Shown piece after piece: positions 1-5,905 of a DNA stretch of 8,491 nt. The notes under the pieces are model-generated. The model ran no database searches, was not told the origin of the DNA, and was given only the letters and a program-made list of their open reading frames with translations. A program made the position numbers and the translations under genes. Source of the stretch: Chloroflexota bacterium (lineage in GTDB: Bacteria > Chloroflexota > Limnocylindria > P2-11E). Numbering within the stretch: position 1 is the stretch's first letter; every line of letters begins with the position of its first letter. Location of the stretch: positions 1-8,491 of the forward strand of contig VGPA01000053.1 of NCBI GenBank assembly GCA_016875665.1, in the 5' to 3' direction.

Positions 1-1113
1 GCGCTCCTCGGAAGCCGCGAGCCGCGGGCGCGCCCGCTCCCGCCGCTCCGCGATGACGTCGCGCCACTTCGGCTTGCGCGACGGCGCGAGCTTGTCGATG
101 AGTGCCTTCAGCGCGGACTTCGCGTCGGCGACGATGCCCACCGTCGTCACGACGTTCTTGCCGATCTGCGTGGGGTCGATGTCGATATGGATGATCCGCG
201 CCTTCGGGGCGAACGCGGAGATCTTGCCGGTGACACGGTCGTCGAAGCGGATGCCCACCGCGAGGATCACGTCGGCGTCGTTCACCGCGCGGTTGGTCGG
301 CGCGTTGCCGTGCATGCCCAGCATGCCCCCGGCAAGCGCATGGTCCTCAGGGAAGCCGCCGATGCCGAGCAGCGTCATGGCGACCGGCGCGTCCAGCCGC
401 TCCGCGATCGTGCGCAGCTCGGCGTGCGCCGACGCGAGCCGGACGCCGTGGCCGGAGATGATCAGCGGCTTCTGCGCCGCCGCGAGCAGCTCGGCCGCCC
501 GCGTGATCTCGATCGGGTCCGGGTCGACGGACTGGCGCTTCCACGTCCAGGTCTCGTTCGATATCGGGGCGGTGCCGTTCAGAACGTCCTTCGGGATGTC
601 CACGAGCACGGGGCCTGGGCGGCCCTGGTGCGCGACCTCGAACGCCCTGAGGATCGTCGGAATGATGTCCTCGGTCTTGCGCACCAGGTACGCGTGCTTC
701 GTGACCGGCATGACCACGCCGAGCACGTCGGTCTCCTGGAACGCGTCGCGCCCCATGACCGCCGTCGCGACCTGCCCGGTGATCGCCACCATCGGGATCG
801 AGTCCATCATCGCGTTCGCCAGGCCGGTGACGAGGTTCGTCGCGCCGGGCCCGCTCGTCACGAGCACGACGCCGGCGCGTCCGGTGGCGCGGGCGTAGCC
901 GTCGGCCATGTGGGTGGCGCCCTGCTCGTGGCGGACGAGGATGTGGCGAAGGCCGGGGTGGTCGGGGAGGGCGTCGTAGATCGGCAGCGACGCGCCGCCT
1001 GGGTAGCCGAAGATCACGTCCGCGCCGGCGCGCTCGAGCGCGACGCAGACGAGATCCGCGCCCCGCGCGGTCTGCTTTTCATTCGCGGTCGGTGACCCGA
1101 CGATCGTCGCCAT
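1..1113 (-). CDS. ilvB: Acetolactate synthase large subunit (N-terminal 371 codons, truncated by window edge)
   Basis: Thiamine-diphosphate enzyme of the cytoplasm that joins two pyruvates to acetolactate (or pyruvate plus 2-ketobutyrate), the first common step of Val/Leu/Ile synthesis. Translating the minus strand from the ATG at 1113 gives a clear AHAS N-terminus: FGYPGGASLPIYDAL near residues 35-49, the catalytic Glu63 in RHEQGATHMADGYAR, TSGPGATN, the GRDAFQETD segment, RPGPVLVDIPKDV, and the middle FAD/Rossmann-like domain with GIRFDDRVTGK and IHIDIDP. The C-terminal TPP-binding domain lies beyond base 1, so about 60-65% of a usual ~570-residue protein is seen. The start is fixed by AAAGGGG, 7 bases upstream of the ATG. 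The gene sits behind its own attenuator (1131-1276). ilvN and ilvC would be expected further left but are not visible. Family assignment is near certain. Confidence 0.96.
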   Translation of the reverse strand, partial: MATIVGSPTANEKQTARGADLVCVALERAGADVIFGYPGGASLPIYDALPDHPGLRHILVRHEQGATHMADGYARATGRAGVVLVTSGPGATNLVTGLANAMMDSIPMVAITGQVATAVMGRDAFQETDVLGVVMPVTKHAYLVRKTEDIIPTILRAFEVAHQGRPGPVLVDIPKDVLNGTAPISNETWTWKRQSVDPDPIEITRAAELLAAAQKPLIISGHGVRLASAHAELRTIAERLDAPVAMTLLGIGGFPEDHALAGGMLGMHGNAPTNRAVNDADVILAVGIRFDDRVTGKISAFAPKARIIHIDIDPTQIGKNVVTTVGIVADAKSALKALIDKLAPSRKPKWRDVIAERRERARPRLAASEER

Positions 1114-1120
1114 GCCCGCA

Positions 1121-1127
1121 CCCCTTT
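1121..1127 (-). promoter_or_regulatory. Ribosome binding site of ilvB
   Basis: Minus-strand AAAGGGG lies 7 bases before the ATG at 1113 and just after the U-tract of the attenuator terminator. It supports that ATG as the true start. It is one of the few convincing Shine-Dalgarno sites in the window. Confidence 0.75.
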
Positions 1128-1130
1128 GGA

Positions 1131-1160
1131 GAACAAAAGAGCCTCCCGATTTGGGAGGCT
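1131..1160 (-). terminator. Intrinsic terminator in the ilvB leader (attenuator hairpin)
   Basis: On the minus strand AGCCTCCC (1160-1153) and GGGAGGCT (1147-1140) form a perfect 8-bp stem around the 5-base loop AAATC, directly followed by CTTTTGTT. This is a standard Rho-independent terminator lying between the leader peptide and ilvB, 18 bases before the ilvB ATG. A terminator inside a 5' leader makes sense only as a conditional one. It is the off-state structure of the attenuator. Confidence 0.9.
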
Positions 1161-1209
1161 TCCTTGCTCGCCGTTTTGTTCGCGAAGTGGCTCTGCCGCT
1201 AGCCTCCCA
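1152..1209 (-). promoter_or_regulatory. Antiterminator pairing of the ilvB attenuator
   Basis: Minus-strand TGGGAGGCT (1209-1201) is complementary over 9 bases to AGCCTCCCA (1160-1152), the 5' arm of the terminator. The two pairings are mutually exclusive: 9 bp for the antiterminator and 8 bp for the terminator. The upstream arm spans the last codons and the stop codon of the leader peptide (GTG GGA GGC TAG). A ribosome that finishes the peptide would cover this arm and allow termination. One stalled at the Leu/Val run, seven or more codons earlier, would leave it free and favour readthrough into ilvB. A weaker competing hairpin (GGCT at 1204-1201 with a downstream AGCC) may form between the arms. 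The pairing is read directly from the sequence; the mechanism is inferred from classical amino acid operon attenuators. Confidence 0.85.
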
Positions 1210-1276
1210 CGTCGTGGCGCGTCCCCGGAAGTACGAGGACGAGACCAAGGCCCGTAAGAAGGAGACCGCGTTGCAT
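1199..1276 (-). CDS. ilvB leader peptide (25 residues, Leu/Val-rich attenuator peptide)
   Basis: A 25-codon ORF from ATG 1276 to TAG 1199 contains the run LLLTGLGLVLVL at codons 5-16. Leu occurs 7 times (four CTT, three CTC, no CTG) and Val 3 times (GTC, GTA, GTG), with no Ile. CTT and GTA appear scarce in the neighbouring genes, so the run should respond strongly to charged tRNA-Leu and tRNA-Val levels. The stop codon lies inside the antiterminator arm and 39 bases before the terminator stem. No Shine-Dalgarno is seen. The predicted promoter ends about 10 bases before the ATG, so the message is probably leaderless or nearly so. The peptide itself probably has no function apart from being translated. 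Position, composition and RNA structure agree, so this is a confident call despite its size. Confidence 0.9.
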   Translation of the reverse strand: MQRGLLLTGLGLVLVLPGTRHDVGG

Positions 1277-1286
1277 GTCGGATGAG

Positions 1287-1314
1287 GTTATCCGTCCGCA
1301 TCGCACGGTGTCAA
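1287..1314 (-). promoter_or_regulatory. Promoter of the ilvB leader transcript
   Basis: On the minus strand a perfect -35 TTGACA (1314-1309) is followed after 16 bases by GATAAC (1292-1287), a 4-of-6 match to the -10 consensus. The expected start of transcription is about 1276-1280, on or a few bases before the leader-peptide ATG at 1276. Its place immediately upstream of the leader peptide strengthens the call; the exact start is inferred. Confidence 0.7.
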
Positions 1315-1331
1315 CGAATCTGCTCAGCAAA

Positions 1332-1387
1332 TCCGCAGGTCCCGAGGACCGGACGAACAGTTGCACCGTCGAAGGCCGAGCCGGTGC
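1332..1387. repeat. Two inverted repeats in the lrp-ilvB divergent control region (possible operators)
   Basis: GGTCC-CGA-GGACC (1338-1350) is a perfect 5-bp palindrome, flanked by TCCG (1332-1335) and an overlapping CGGA (1350-1353). Further right, GCACCG (1363-1368) and CGGTGC (1382-1387) form a 6-bp inverted repeat with a 13-base spacer. Both lie between the ilvB promoter and the Lrp-family gene start, where a locally encoded regulator would bind. Neither resembles the AT-rich E. coli Lrp motif, and short palindromes are common in GC-rich DNA, so the operator role is a guess. Confidence 0.3.
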
Positions 1388-1424
1388 GCGACCGTTCTCC
1401 GAAGCAGCCTCCAAGCGGCCGCCT

Positions 1425-1430
1425 GATAGT
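1425..1430 (+). promoter_or_regulatory. Possible -10 element of the Lrp-family gene
   Basis: GATAGT matches 4 of 6 bases of the -10 consensus and lies 11 bases before the ATG at 1442, which has no Shine-Dalgarno. This would give a nearly leaderless message, as at the ilvB leader. No convincing -35 is visible, so the call is weak. Confidence 0.3.
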
Positions 1431-1441
1431 CTGCATAGCTC

Positions 1442-1993
1442 ATGGACGCGACGACCCTTGGTGACGGCCGCCCTCCGGTCGAGATCGACGAGCTCGACGC
1501 CCGGATCCTCGACCTCCTGCGCGGCGACGCGCGCCTTTCCGCCCGGGCGGTCGCCAAGAGCGTGGGCCGCTCGCCCGGCGCGGTCCTCGAGCGCATCAGC
1601 CGCCTCGAGCGCGAAGGGGTCATCCGCGGCTACAGCGCGACGGTCGATCCCGAGCGCATCGGCATGGGCATGCTCGCGATCGTCGGCGTGCAGGCCGCGC
1701 ACGACTTCTCGCTCGCGGCCATGATCGACCACCTCCTGCGGGTCCCCGAGTGCGAGCGCATCTTCGTCGTCACGGGGGCGTGGGACCTGCTGGTCCATTT
1801 GCAGGTCCGCGACCAGCACCACCTCGCCGAGGTGATCTTCGGCGAGGTCTGGAAGGCGGCGGGCTTCCGCCACAGCGAGACGATGATCTGCCTTCAGCAG
1901 CGGGCGCCCGCCGCGGCGCGTCCGCTTTCCCGCGGAGCGATCGAGCCCGACCTGGAGGAGGCGGCCGACGATGGCACGCCGACCGGAAGGTGA
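1442..1993 (+). CDS. Lrp/AsnC-family transcriptional regulator
   Basis: This 183-residue DNA-binding regulator has the standard two-part layout. An N-terminal winged HTH covers about residues 15-75 (LDARILDLLRGDARLSARAVAKSVGRS and RISRLEREGVIRGYSATVDPE). A C-terminal RAM/ligand-binding domain covers about 80-160 (VTGAWDLLVHLQVRDQHHL). Family members form dimers to octamers and often sense Leu or other amino acids. The last ~25 residues are an acidic, Pro/Ala-rich tail that makes it longer than the usual 150-165. The ATG at 1442 is the only reasonable start. It is divergent from ilvB and 7 bases upstream of leuA, so it probably shares a transcript with leuA and could act on the intergenic region, including its own promoter. 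The effector is not readable from sequence. Confidence 0.93.
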   Translation: MDATTLGDGRPPVEIDELDARILDLLRGDARLSARAVAKSVGRSPGAVLERISRLEREGVIRGYSATVDPERIGMGMLAIVGVQAAHDFSLAAMIDHLLRVPECERIFVVTGAWDLLVHLQVRDQHHLAEVIFGEVWKAAGFRHSETMICLQQRAPAAARPLSRGAIEPDLEEAADDGTPTGR

Positions 1994-2000
1994 GAGTGCC

Positions 2001-3692
2001 ATGCCGCCCAAAGCCGTGACGCACAAGAGCATGCCCCACGGGGCGTACCGTCCATTCGTCCCGCTCGAGAAGGGACTCCCCGACCGCACCTGGCCCAACA
2101 AGCGCATCGAGAAGGCCCCGATCTGGTGCTCGGTCGACCTGCGCGACGGCAATCAAGCGCTGATCGACCCGATGGACCCCGCACGCAAGCTGCGGATGTT
2201 CCAGGCGCTCGTCGCGATGGGCTTCAAGGAGATCGAGGTCGGCTTCCCCTCCGCGTCGCAGCCGGACTTCGACTTCATTCGCCAGCTGATCGAGGGGGAC
2301 CTCATCCCCGAGGACGTCACGATCCAGGTGCTCGTGCAGTGCCGCCCCGAGCTGATCGAGCGCACCTACGAGTGCCTGAAGGGCGTGCGCGCGGCGATCG
2401 TCCACTTCTACAACTCGACGTCCGTCCTCCAGCGCCGCGTCGTGTTCCGGTCGGAGAAGCCGGGCATTACGTCACTCGCGGTCGACGCGGCCAAACTCTG
2501 CAAGATGCTCGAGCCGAAGCTCGCCGGCTCGCGGATTCGCTACGAGTACTCGCCCGAGTCCTTCACGGGCACCGAGCCCGAGTACGCGCTCGAGATCGTG
2601 CACGCGGTGATGGACGTGATCAAGCCGACCAAGGCCGTGCCGCTGATCGTCAACCTGCCCGCGACCGTGGAGAACTACACCCCGAACGTCTACGCGGACG
2701 TCATCGAGTGGTGCCACCGCAACCTCAAGAACCGCGACACCGTGATCCTGTCGCTGCACCCCCACAACGACCGGGGCACCGCGGCTGCGGCCGCCGAGCT
2801 CGCGCAGATGGGCGGCGCGCAGCGTGTCGAGGGCACGCTGTTCGGCAACGGCGAGCGCACCGGCAACGTCGACATCGTCACGCTGGCGCTCAACCTGTTC
2901 AGCCAGGGCGTCGACCCGTGCCTGGACATCAGCGAGATCGACGACCTGCGCCGCGTCGCCGAGTACGCCAACCGTCTGCCCATCCACCCGCGCCACCCGT
3001 ACGTCGGCGAATTCGTGTACACCGCGTTCTCGGGATCTCATCAGGACGCGATCAAGAAGGGCTTCGAGGCCCTCACCACGGACCCCGGCGAGGTCTGGGA
3101 GGTGCCCTACCTGCCGATCGACCCCAAGCACGTCGGCCGCACCTACGAGGCGGTGATCCGCGTGAACAGCCAGTCCGGGAAGGGCGGCGTCGCCTACATC
3201 ATGAAGGCCGAGCACGGCCTGGACCTGCCCCGCCGCCTCCAGATCGAGTTCTCCTCCTCGATCCAGAAAATCACCGAGGACAGCGGCACCGAGATCACGC
3301 CGGAAGAGATGTGGCGGGCCTTCTCCAGGGACTACCTGCCTGAATCGCCGTCGATCCGCCTCGTGTCGTACGAGACGCAGACCACGCTCGAGGGTGCCTC
3401 CATTCGGGCCCGGCTGCACCTGGACGGCGAGCCGCGCTTCGTGAGCGGCGAGGGCAACGGCCCGGTCGCGGCGCTCGTGCACGCGCTCAAGCACGACCTC
3501 GGCGTGGACCTGGAGGTGCTCGACTTCGCGGAGCACGCCGTGACCGCGGGCACCGACGCGACCGCCGTCGCGTACGTCGAAGCGAAGGATCCGGGCGGAC
3601 GCGTGCGCTGGGGCGTGGGCATGGACAACAGCATCCTCACCGCCTCGCTGCGGGCCGTGCTGAGCGCGGTCAATCGGCTGCGGAAGACCTGA
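2001..3692 (+). CDS. leuA: 2-isopropylmalate synthase
   Basis: Condenses 2-ketoisovalerate with acetyl-CoA, the committed cytoplasmic step of leucine synthesis. The 563 residues form a DRE-TIM/HMGL-like barrel with DLRDGNQAL at 46-54 (metal/catalytic Arg-Asp), HPHNDRGT at 253-260 (metal-binding His253 and His255) and GNGERTGN at 282-289. A C-terminal LeuA allosteric domain follows at about 455-563 (GEGNGPVAALVHAL, and DATAVAYVEAKD near 519-530), the region that binds leucine for feedback inhibition in this family. Length matches the long form found in Actinomycetota and related phyla. The ATG at 2001 is preferred over an in-frame ATG at 1971 because GGAAGG (1985-1990) sits 10 bases before it, and 1971 lies inside the regulator gene. 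The 3' end overlaps the convergent MFS gene by 23 bases. Confidence 0.95.
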   Translation: MPPKAVTHKSMPHGAYRPFVPLEKGLPDRTWPNKRIEKAPIWCSVDLRDGNQALIDPMDPARKLRMFQALVAMGFKEIEVGFPSASQPDFDFIRQLIEGDLIPEDVTIQVLVQCRPELIERTYECLKGVRAAIVHFYNSTSVLQRRVVFRSEKPGITSLAVDAAKLCKMLEPKLAGSRIRYEYSPESFTGTEPEYALEIVHAVMDVIKPTKAVPLIVNLPATVENYTPNVYADVIEWCHRNLKNRDTVILSLHPHNDRGTAAAAAELAQMGGAQRVEGTLFGNGERTGNVDIVTLALNLFSQGVDPCLDISEIDDLRRVAEYANRLPIHPRHPYVGEFVYTAFSGSHQDAIKKGFEALTTDPGEVWEVPYLPIDPKHVGRTYEAVIRVNSQSGKGGVAYIMKAEHGLDLPRRLQIEFSSSIQKITEDSGTEITPEEMWRAFSRDYLPESPSIRLVSYETQTTLEGASIRARLHLDGEPRFVSGEGNGPVAALVHALKHDLGVDLEVLDFAEHAVTAGTDATAVAYVEAKDPGGRVRWGVGMDNSILTASLRAVLSAVNRLRKT

Positions 3693-4980
3693 GCGGGGCG
3701 TCGGCCGGGGCCGCCGGGCGCGGGTCCCGGCTCACCAGGAAGCCGAGGACGAGGATCGCGGTGATGACGATCCCGCCGAGAACCATGAACGTCGTGGCCG
3801 CGGTGATGGCGTCGGCCACGAAGCCGATGGGCAGCGCCATGAGCGGTATGAGGCTCCACGTCATCATGAGGATGCTCATCATCCGCCCGTAGTACTCGGG
3901 CCGCATCGCGGTGAGCATCGCCGTCATGTTGCCGCTCATGTACACCGTCTGGAGCATGCCGAGGGCGAACATCGCGCCAAGCGCACCCGTGTAGCCCCAC
4001 GTGCGCGCGCCGAACCCCACCCCGATGAGGGCGAGGCCGGACAGGACGCCGCTCGCCACCTGCACGGCGAGGCGTCGCGTGGCCGATGGGTACGTCGCCG
4101 CCACCAGCGAGCCGACGAGCGCGCCCACGCCGCCGGTCCCCACGAGCAGTCCCAGGCGGTCCGGCGGCAGCAGCAGCTCGTCCTTGACGAAGCCGGGGAG
4201 CAGGTTGTTCATGGGCATCATGAAGAGCATCGGCACGATGCCGATGATCAGCAGGACCAGCAGCATGCGGTCCGCCATCAGGTAGCGGAGCCCTCCCACG
4301 ATCTCGGCCCGCATGCCGCGCCGGCCTCCCGGGCCGACGGCCACGATCCCGCGCCGGAGGCGCCAGACCGCGCTCATCGTCAGCGCGTAGATGAGCGCGA
4401 TCGTGAAGTACACCGTTTCCACGCCGGGACCGGCGAGCAGCAGGCCGGCGAGCGCCGGCGCGATCGGCCGCGCGGCGTTGGCGGTCGCATTGTTCAGCGC
4501 GACGGCGCCGCCGAGCTCGGCCTGCGTGACGAGCTGCGGCAGCAGCGACATCTGGGTGGGCATGCGGAAGGTCATCACGGAGACCTGCGCGATGCTGATC
4601 ACGAACAGCAGCGGGAAGGTCATCAGCCCGATGAACACGAGCATGCCCGTCGTGAGCGAGAGGCCGCCGGCGAGGAACTGCGTGAGCAGCAGGAGGCGGC
4701 GCTTGTCGGAGCGGTCCGCCGCGGCCCCGCCGACGAGCGAGAGCAGGAGCATCGGGATGCCGGTGGCGAGGCCCAAGAAGCCCACGGCCGCGTAGCTGCC
4801 GGTCAGCTGGTAGGCGAGATAGCCGTTCGCGAGGATCTGCATGCCGAAGCCCATGTTGGAGGCGAGGGTGGCGGTGAGGAGGATGCGGAAATTCTGGTTC
4901 CCGAGCAGGGAGAATCCGCTGCGCAGTGACAGGCGCTCGCGACCCGCCGACGGGACGGGACTGCCGAGTGGCTGATACAA
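3670..4980 (-). CDS. MFS transporter, MFS_3/EntS-like exporter type
   Basis: A 436-residue inner-membrane protein with about 12 hydrophobic segments. TM1 lies near residues 30-50. The MFS motif A between TM2 and TM3 reads GGAAADRSDKRRLL at about 84-97. The stretch LPQLVTQAELGGAVALNNATANAARPIAPALAG is typical of the MFS_3 group, which includes the enterobactin exporter EntS and macrolide-efflux-like proteins. The substrate cannot be read from the sequence. The only usable upstream start is TTG at 4980, because an in-frame TAA, the stop of the preceding gene, lies 13 codons before it. No clear Shine-Dalgarno precedes it, so the start is uncertain by some tens of codons. The next gene upstream on this strand ends 36 bases away, suggesting co-transcription. 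The stop lies inside the end of leuA. Confidence 0.88.
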   Translation of the reverse strand: MYQPLGSPVPSAGRERLSLRSGFSLLGNQNFRILLTATLASNMGFGMQILANGYLAYQLTGSYAAVGFLGLATGIPMLLLSLVGGAAADRSDKRRLLLLTQFLAGGLSLTTGMLVFIGLMTFPLLFVISIAQVSVMTFRMPTQMSLLPQLVTQAELGGAVALNNATANAARPIAPALAGLLLAGPGVETVYFTIALIYALTMSAVWRLRRGIVAVGPGGRRGMRAEIVGGLRYLMADRMLLVLLIIGIVPMLFMMPMNNLLPGFVKDELLLPPDRLGLLVGTGGVGALVGSLVAATYPSATRRLAVQVASGVLSGLALIGVGFGARTWGYTGALGAMFALGMLQTVYMSGNMTAMLTAMRPEYYGRMMSILMMTWSLIPLMALPIGFVADAITAATTFMVLGGIVITAILVLGFLVSRDPRPAAPADAPLRSSAAD

Positions 4981-5016
4981 CCTGGGCGAGGCTAGATCAG
5001 TGGCGCGACCGCTGCG

Positions 5017-5733
5017 TTAGCCTGCGATACGTTCGAGCACGGTTCCGTCGGCGCTGACGCGCACCGCGACCGGCACCACCGCGACGCCGTACTTGCGTGC
5101 GAGCTCGGGGCGCTTGGAGACGTCGACCGTGACCACGAGCCGGCCTTGCCCCCGGAGGTCCTCCTCGAGCCGGCGGCACTCGGTGCACAGCGGATGCGTG
5201 AACTCGACGACCGCACCGTCGGCGAGCGCTCCCACGTCAGCGGAATCCACCCGCTCGAGCAGGTGCGCCGTGATGCCGCGCAGCCGTGCGCCGATCTTGT
5301 AGACCTCGCAGCCCACGCACAGCCCCGTGGCCGCGGCGAGCCCCGCGAGGGTCGCCACGATCGCCGTGAGCAGGTTGCCCGCTCCGGCCAGCCCCGCCGC
5401 GTACGACAGGGTCGCCGCGCCGAGGAAGGCCACCCCCACGAGGTTCGCGAACCGCGGCGGCCGCGAGTCCTCGAGCGGCCCCTCACCGAAGCGGGGCTGG
5501 ATCAGGCGGAAATACAGGTGGCAGGTCACGCACCAGGCACGGCCCAGCGTCAGCCCGAACGTGAGATGCAGGGTCAGCAGCGCGACGAGCGGCCACCAGC
5601 CCGTGGCGAGCGAGATCGCGGCGACGATCGCCAGGAACGCCTGGTTCGTGCGCGGCGCGCGCGCGTCGATGACGTCCGTGTCGAGCCACGGGTCGGCACG
5701 CCTGGAACTGGCCATGGTGGCGGTGGTGATCAC
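5017..5733 (-). CDS. DUF4395 membrane domain fused to a minimal thioredoxin-like domain
   Basis: A 238-residue protein. Residues ~20-150 match the DUF4395 pattern: DARAPRTNQAFLAIV, two hydrophobic hairpins (about 31-64 and 96-138), an RPPRFANLVG turn, and the signature TGLCVGCEVYKIG. Residues ~172-238 form a short thioredoxin-like fold: strand VVEFTHPLCTEC, a helix, strand VVTVDVSKRPELARKYGV, and cis-Pro221 in VVPVAV. There are three CxxC pairs: Cys68/71, Cys139/142 and Cys183/186. The Trx part is short and lacks a final helix. The GTG at 5733 is chosen over ATG 5715 because AGGAGGG lies 7 bases upstream of it. DUF4395 genes commonly neighbour thioredoxin or sulfurtransferase genes (from memory). 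A membrane thiol-disulfide relay or sulfur-transfer role is inferred. Probably co-transcribed with the downstream MFS gene. Confidence 0.85.
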   Translation of the reverse strand: MITTATMASSRRADPWLDTDVIDARAPRTNQAFLAIVAAISLATGWWPLVALLTLHLTFGLTLGRAWCVTCHLYFRLIQPRFGEGPLEDSRPPRFANLVGVAFLGAATLSYAAGLAGAGNLLTAIVATLAGLAAATGLCVGCEVYKIGARLRGITAHLLERVDSADVGALADGAVVEFTHPLCTECRRLEEDLRGQGRLVVTVDVSKRPELARKYGVAVVPVAVRVSADGTVLERIAG

Positions 5734-5905
5734 CGGATATCCCTCCTGTCGTATGCGCGGGGACGGCCTGGGCGGCGGCGCGGTCGTTAGACCGGCACGA
5801 CCGCCCGGAGACAGGAGCAGCGCAGCGCGCGCAGAGACATCCGCGCCAGTTTCCCATAAATGCCCGCCTCCGGCTAGAGCGGACGTTCTATGCGAGCATC
5901 CCGCC
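5734..5905. promoter_or_regulatory. Divergent intergenic region between DUF4395-Trx and leuB, with an 8-bp inverted repeat
   Basis: A 172-base gap that must hold both outward promoters. GCGGTCGT (5780-5787) and ACGACCGC (5797-5804) form a perfect 8-bp inverted repeat around 9 bases. An overlapping CGGTC-gtta-GACCG is also present. There is no T-tract, so it is not a terminator. It could be an operator or lie in the 5' leader of the minus-strand gene. CATAAA (5855-5860) is a possible leuB -10, with GAGACA (5834-5839) as a poor, closely spaced -35. Nothing here resembles the ilvB attenuator. Confidence 0.35.
5741..5747 (-). promoter_or_regulatory. Ribosome binding site deciding the GTG start of the DUF4395-Trx gene
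   Basis: Minus-strand AGGAGGG is followed by the 7-base spacer ATATCCG and then GTG at 5733. It is the strongest Shine-Dalgarno in the window and sets the start six codons upstream of the first ATG. Confidence 0.8.

Noticed and set aside
187..1095. Long open frame on the plus strand opposite ilvB, rich in Arg, Asp, His and Val
   Set aside because: The minus strand here encodes an unmistakable acetolactate synthase; the plus-strand frame has the low-complexity composition of antisense reading in GC-rich DNA.
1121..1276. T-box riboswitch as the explanation for the leader terminator
   Set aside because: No T-box consensus (a TGGNACCGCG-like element) or specifier stem was found. The ORF with a Leu/Val run and a stop inside the antiterminator explains the structure better.
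1971..2000. Upstream ATG for leuA at 1971
   Set aside because: It lies inside the regulator gene without a ribosome site. ATG 2001 has GGAAGG 10 bases upstream and begins just after the regulator stop.
1199..2152. Long minus-strand frame whose C-terminal end contains the leader peptide
   Set aside because: It runs antisense through the Lrp-family gene and into leuA, and the ilvB promoter lies inside it. Only the last 25 codons are supported.
2472..3536. Long minus-strand frame opposite leuA
   Set aside because: It is antisense to fully conserved leuA motifs, and its Val/Asp/Arg/His-biased composition is typical of shadow frames.
5327..5905. N-terminal extension of leuB by up to 193 codons
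   Set aside because: The extension is antisense to the DUF4395-Trx gene and low in complexity. The dehydrogenase family starts at the IAVLGGDGIGPE segment, just after ATG 5906.
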